Positions 61,212-64,000 of a DNA stretch of 64,000 nucleotides are shown one piece after another. The stretch comes from Drosophila miranda (taxonomy: Eukaryota; Arthropoda; Insecta; Diptera; Drosophilidae). The position numbers and the translations under genes were made by a program. The stretch is taken from the NCBI RefSeq assembly GCF_003369915.1, contig NC_046676.1, positions 8,277,501 to 8,341,500 on the forward strand. The letters run 5' to 3'. The notes beneath the pieces were generated by a model, which made no database searches, was not told where the DNA came from, and worked only from the letters and a program-made list of their open reading frames with translations. The first letter of the stretch is position 1. Each line of letters begins with the position of its first letter.

Positions 61212-64000
61212 ACTACAATATGCATCTCCAGCAACAGAAAATTTCGTCATCTTTACATGCCACAACATGCCACATTTCGTACTCTCCTCTACCCCTCCCC
61301 TCCCCTACTCTAGGATGTGTGCACTTGACATTCTTCTAGCCATCTTTTCACATTGCCTTGTTGTTGCCTGCTGTAAAAGTTTTCGTCTCTTCTTACAGGA
61401 CAGGCATTTCATTTAGCCGAGTAAAAAGAGAGACCCTAAATGTTATTTATCAAGTTCGCAAATGTGATTCGTAGTCGATGGAAAACTATGACAGAAAATT
61501 GTATGGAAAGCAAATTGAATTTGTGTTGCCATGGGGGATTTCTCTTTAAACTTTTTGCCCAACTTTGATTGGGTTTAATGGAAAGTTTGGTCTAATGCGA
61601 TAATTGACATTAAACTTAATAAAATTTAATACACTCGCGCACTCGCGGATTTTCATGTGGACCGCAAAATGAATCCACAATCAGCGGGTCTCTCTGGGTC
61701 CTGGCATCACGTCCTGGCAATTGGGAATGCGACATGCTAATTAGGGGCTGGCCCTCCCTCACCTCCTGCCCCACTCTCCTATGTATTTCGACTGCCGCTG
61801 TTACTTTTGTTAAGGGCTTGTTTGCATTGCAGTCAACTCCAAGGATGGGGGTGGGGGGCGGGGGGTCCATGAGTCAGTGTAGTGGAATGGAGTGTAAGGG
61901 CGGTCGGGCGAGACCACTCCCCTGCGGCTTTTCCGCATTTTCGCGCAACGCATGCGAAAAAAAAAAAAAGTGGCAGCCACTGAAAATGACGCATACTTAA
62001 CGAGAGGCAACAAACAACAACAGCAGCGGCGGCGGCGACGGCCAGAAGGAAAGGGAAACACACAAAAAGCAAGAGAAAAACGAGAAAAATTATGGCAACT
62101 GGCAGCAGGACATTCTGGCTCGCACACAAACACACACACTGATATGCCCTGATTTTATTTATATGGAGCACATGCATACAAATATCAGCATAATTTTTAT
62201 TTAAGACCTGCTGCAGCCTCCCCCCGCCCCCCCATGCACTTGGCGCTGGCTCCGCCCGTTGACGCAATCCGTCGGCAGGCTGTGCCAAAAGTCACGTACA
62301 ACAGCAACAGCGACAGAAGCGTTTTCATTAAAAATGCAGGAAGAAGGCCGCACTGGATCACTCAACAAATTGGGGACAGACACCCATAATTGCCCGACAA
62401 AACAAAGGCGAAAACCAAAACCAAAACATAAAGAGCAAAGAAGGAGAGCTTTATGACTGCGCCGCTGTTGCGCCATTAACTTTGCTCTCCCCCAATGAAC
62501 CGCAATTAAATGTCAACTGCACACGAAACGGAGGCGAATAAAAGACAGCTTTCTCTTGAGTAGAGGCGCAGCAGCGGAGTGGCGGGAGAGGAGGAGATCA
62601 CTGCTATAGAAACAGAAAGAGAGCCGCACAAGGATGTTGCTTTAATTAAGAGCATCAGCTTTCACTCTCTTCAAAAAGAAAGACGGTTAAAGAGACAGTG
62701 CGGAAGCATAAGAGTAGGATCGGTGGCAGGTCAAGGTGCATTAGAGGAGCATTATGCGACTAAATTGTTATTAACTTTATTATCGCACACCAAAGCTATT
62801 GCTCAAGCTATTATTGCATTTTTAGCGTGCACTTTGAATGCATTTGTGTTCGTATTCTTGTTGTTTGTTTTTAGCTTTTAGGTTGTTTCGTTTCTGCTGT
62901 ACGATTTATGGCCAACGATCAAAGTCCAATGTGCAGTCGGTCGCTGCCGCAGCTGGCGTTGCTGCTGCCGTTGCCTAGGCCTGCTGCAGAAATTAAATGC
63001 ACAGAGAGACAGAGAGAGAGAGAGGGTACGAAACACACGTGCTCCCATTCGAAATAAAGAAGAGTACACACAAAAACTGAAACTGCAGCTATTTTCACAT
63101 AGTACCCTGGGAGAGGGTATTGCGGCTTTGACCAGCTGTTTGCACGAACGCTGTAGTTTCCCCGAAGCTCAGCCGAAAAACAATCAATGCGCTAGGGTAT
63201 CCACAACTTCGGCACAAATGCTGGCCTTTTCTTTCCAATTCGCCCTTCAATCACATTAAATTGTAAATGTGAGATTATTGGGATTAGAAAATTGATTAGT
63301 TACTACATGTGTAGCAACTATTTAGTTTGGCCTGTCATTTTCAATTGAAAGCGAAATTGGATTTTGTGTAGCTCAACATTGTGTCGGGTGCTGAAGGTCG
63401 AGGCGCTTCCAGCTGAAGGTCACGGGGGGTGCACCTAGTACATATGTACGCATGTAGGCTGGCGAATGCAACAAACGACGAATCGACTGATAAGGGCATT
63501 GCACATTGGCACTGCATTTATTTACTGACAGTTTCACCTTCCTTTCGAAAACATTCTCTTGATTCTCAATGTGTAATATTTTTATGCTGATCCAAGGGGA
63601 AGAGATTTCGCTTAGCTATTCGAAAGCCATGAAAAGTTGTTCTAAGCAATATTTCGAGAAATTTTCTGTAACTTGATTTACATATAAATGTACTGCAAAG
63701 GTGCACCTGGAATAATTTGTTGGAACCCCCAGTATCCACAGCGCAATTGTTCACGCCTTCATCAGTTGAAATATTCTCATCGCTGCACCTTGTCATATTG
63801 ATCTACGGTCTGTGTTATTTCATGATTATATAAGCAGATGGCTTCTTAGAGTCTGCTTTAATGAAATTGCACTTGCAGTCGCTTTTCGCTTTCAATATTT
63901 AAAATACATTTTCTTTTCCACAATATGTTAAGAGACTGTGCACAGCATCTCCTCATCCACCTCTTCCTCCTCCTCTACCTCTTTCGCTTTTGCTTCGTAT
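51319..64000 (+). other. Very large first intron, no further exon seen
   Basis: No protein-coding exon, tRNA or convincing RNA gene was recognised in 12.7 kb. It is rich in simple repeats: poly-G (51802-51817; 57838-57851), poly-C (58124-58139; 60953-60979), CT (55990-56017), AC (61165-61209), an 8-bp TATCTCTG run (about 55338-55375), GGCAGGC (54432-54460) and AGGCAGAA (54632-54662). Confidence 0.55.

Overview
This is a eukaryotic, insect-type window. Genes have short GT-AG introns, promoters carry DRE (TATCGATA) and TCT-initiator motifs, and noncoding DNA is AT-rich with many microsatellites. The proteins are Drosophila-like, and the cluster RpS24 / ZRANB2-like / bonsai / Cdk9 / ALKBH8-like / Vps20 / RpS16 matches what I remember of D. 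melanogaster 58F (2R, Muller C). The many poly-C/poly-G runs and the repeat types suggest an obscura-group fly. That species assignment is inference.

Layout. At 1-196 lies the 3' end of an unidentified plus-strand gene. From 500 to 2640 come copies of a dispersed repeat, ending in a four-fold tandem amplification of the RpS24 promoter and leader exon. Between 2.6 and 10 kb lie RpS24 (+), a ZRANB2-like gene (+), bonsai/mRpS15 (-), Cdk9 (+) and an ALKBH8-like tRNA-modifying enzyme (+). From 11.4 to 20.6 kb lies a minus-strand receptor-like gene of the FNDC4/FNDC5 type. A UAG in its sixth coding exon is followed in frame by 542 more codons over three exons, making it a strong stop-codon-readthrough candidate. 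A gene-poor stretch at 20.6-28.9 kb holds a 652-bp inverted-repeat element.

From 28.9 to 42 kb lie a CFAP57-like ciliary gene (+), Vps20/CHMP6 (-), RpS16 (-) and a ZFC3H1-like nuclear RNA-surveillance factor (+). The last RpS16 intron holds what look like four H/ACA snoRNAs in the order A-B-A-B. Further on are a small secreted Cys-rich protein (-), an intronless mitochondrial malate dehydrogenase paralogue (+), repeat-rich intergenic DNA with two degenerate elements, and at 51.2 kb the first coding exon of a FERM gene (probably dnr1). The intron of that gene fills the window to its end.

Most compact genes are housekeeping genes (translation, transcription elongation, tRNA modification, ESCRT, RNA surveillance). 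The most notable signals are the 542-codon readthrough extension, a repeat family that supplies the promoter-proximal DNA of four housekeeping genes, the duplicated snoRNA pair, and complementarity between one snoRNA tail and the next exon of its own host mRNA. All gene models were assembled by hand from reading frames and splice signals.
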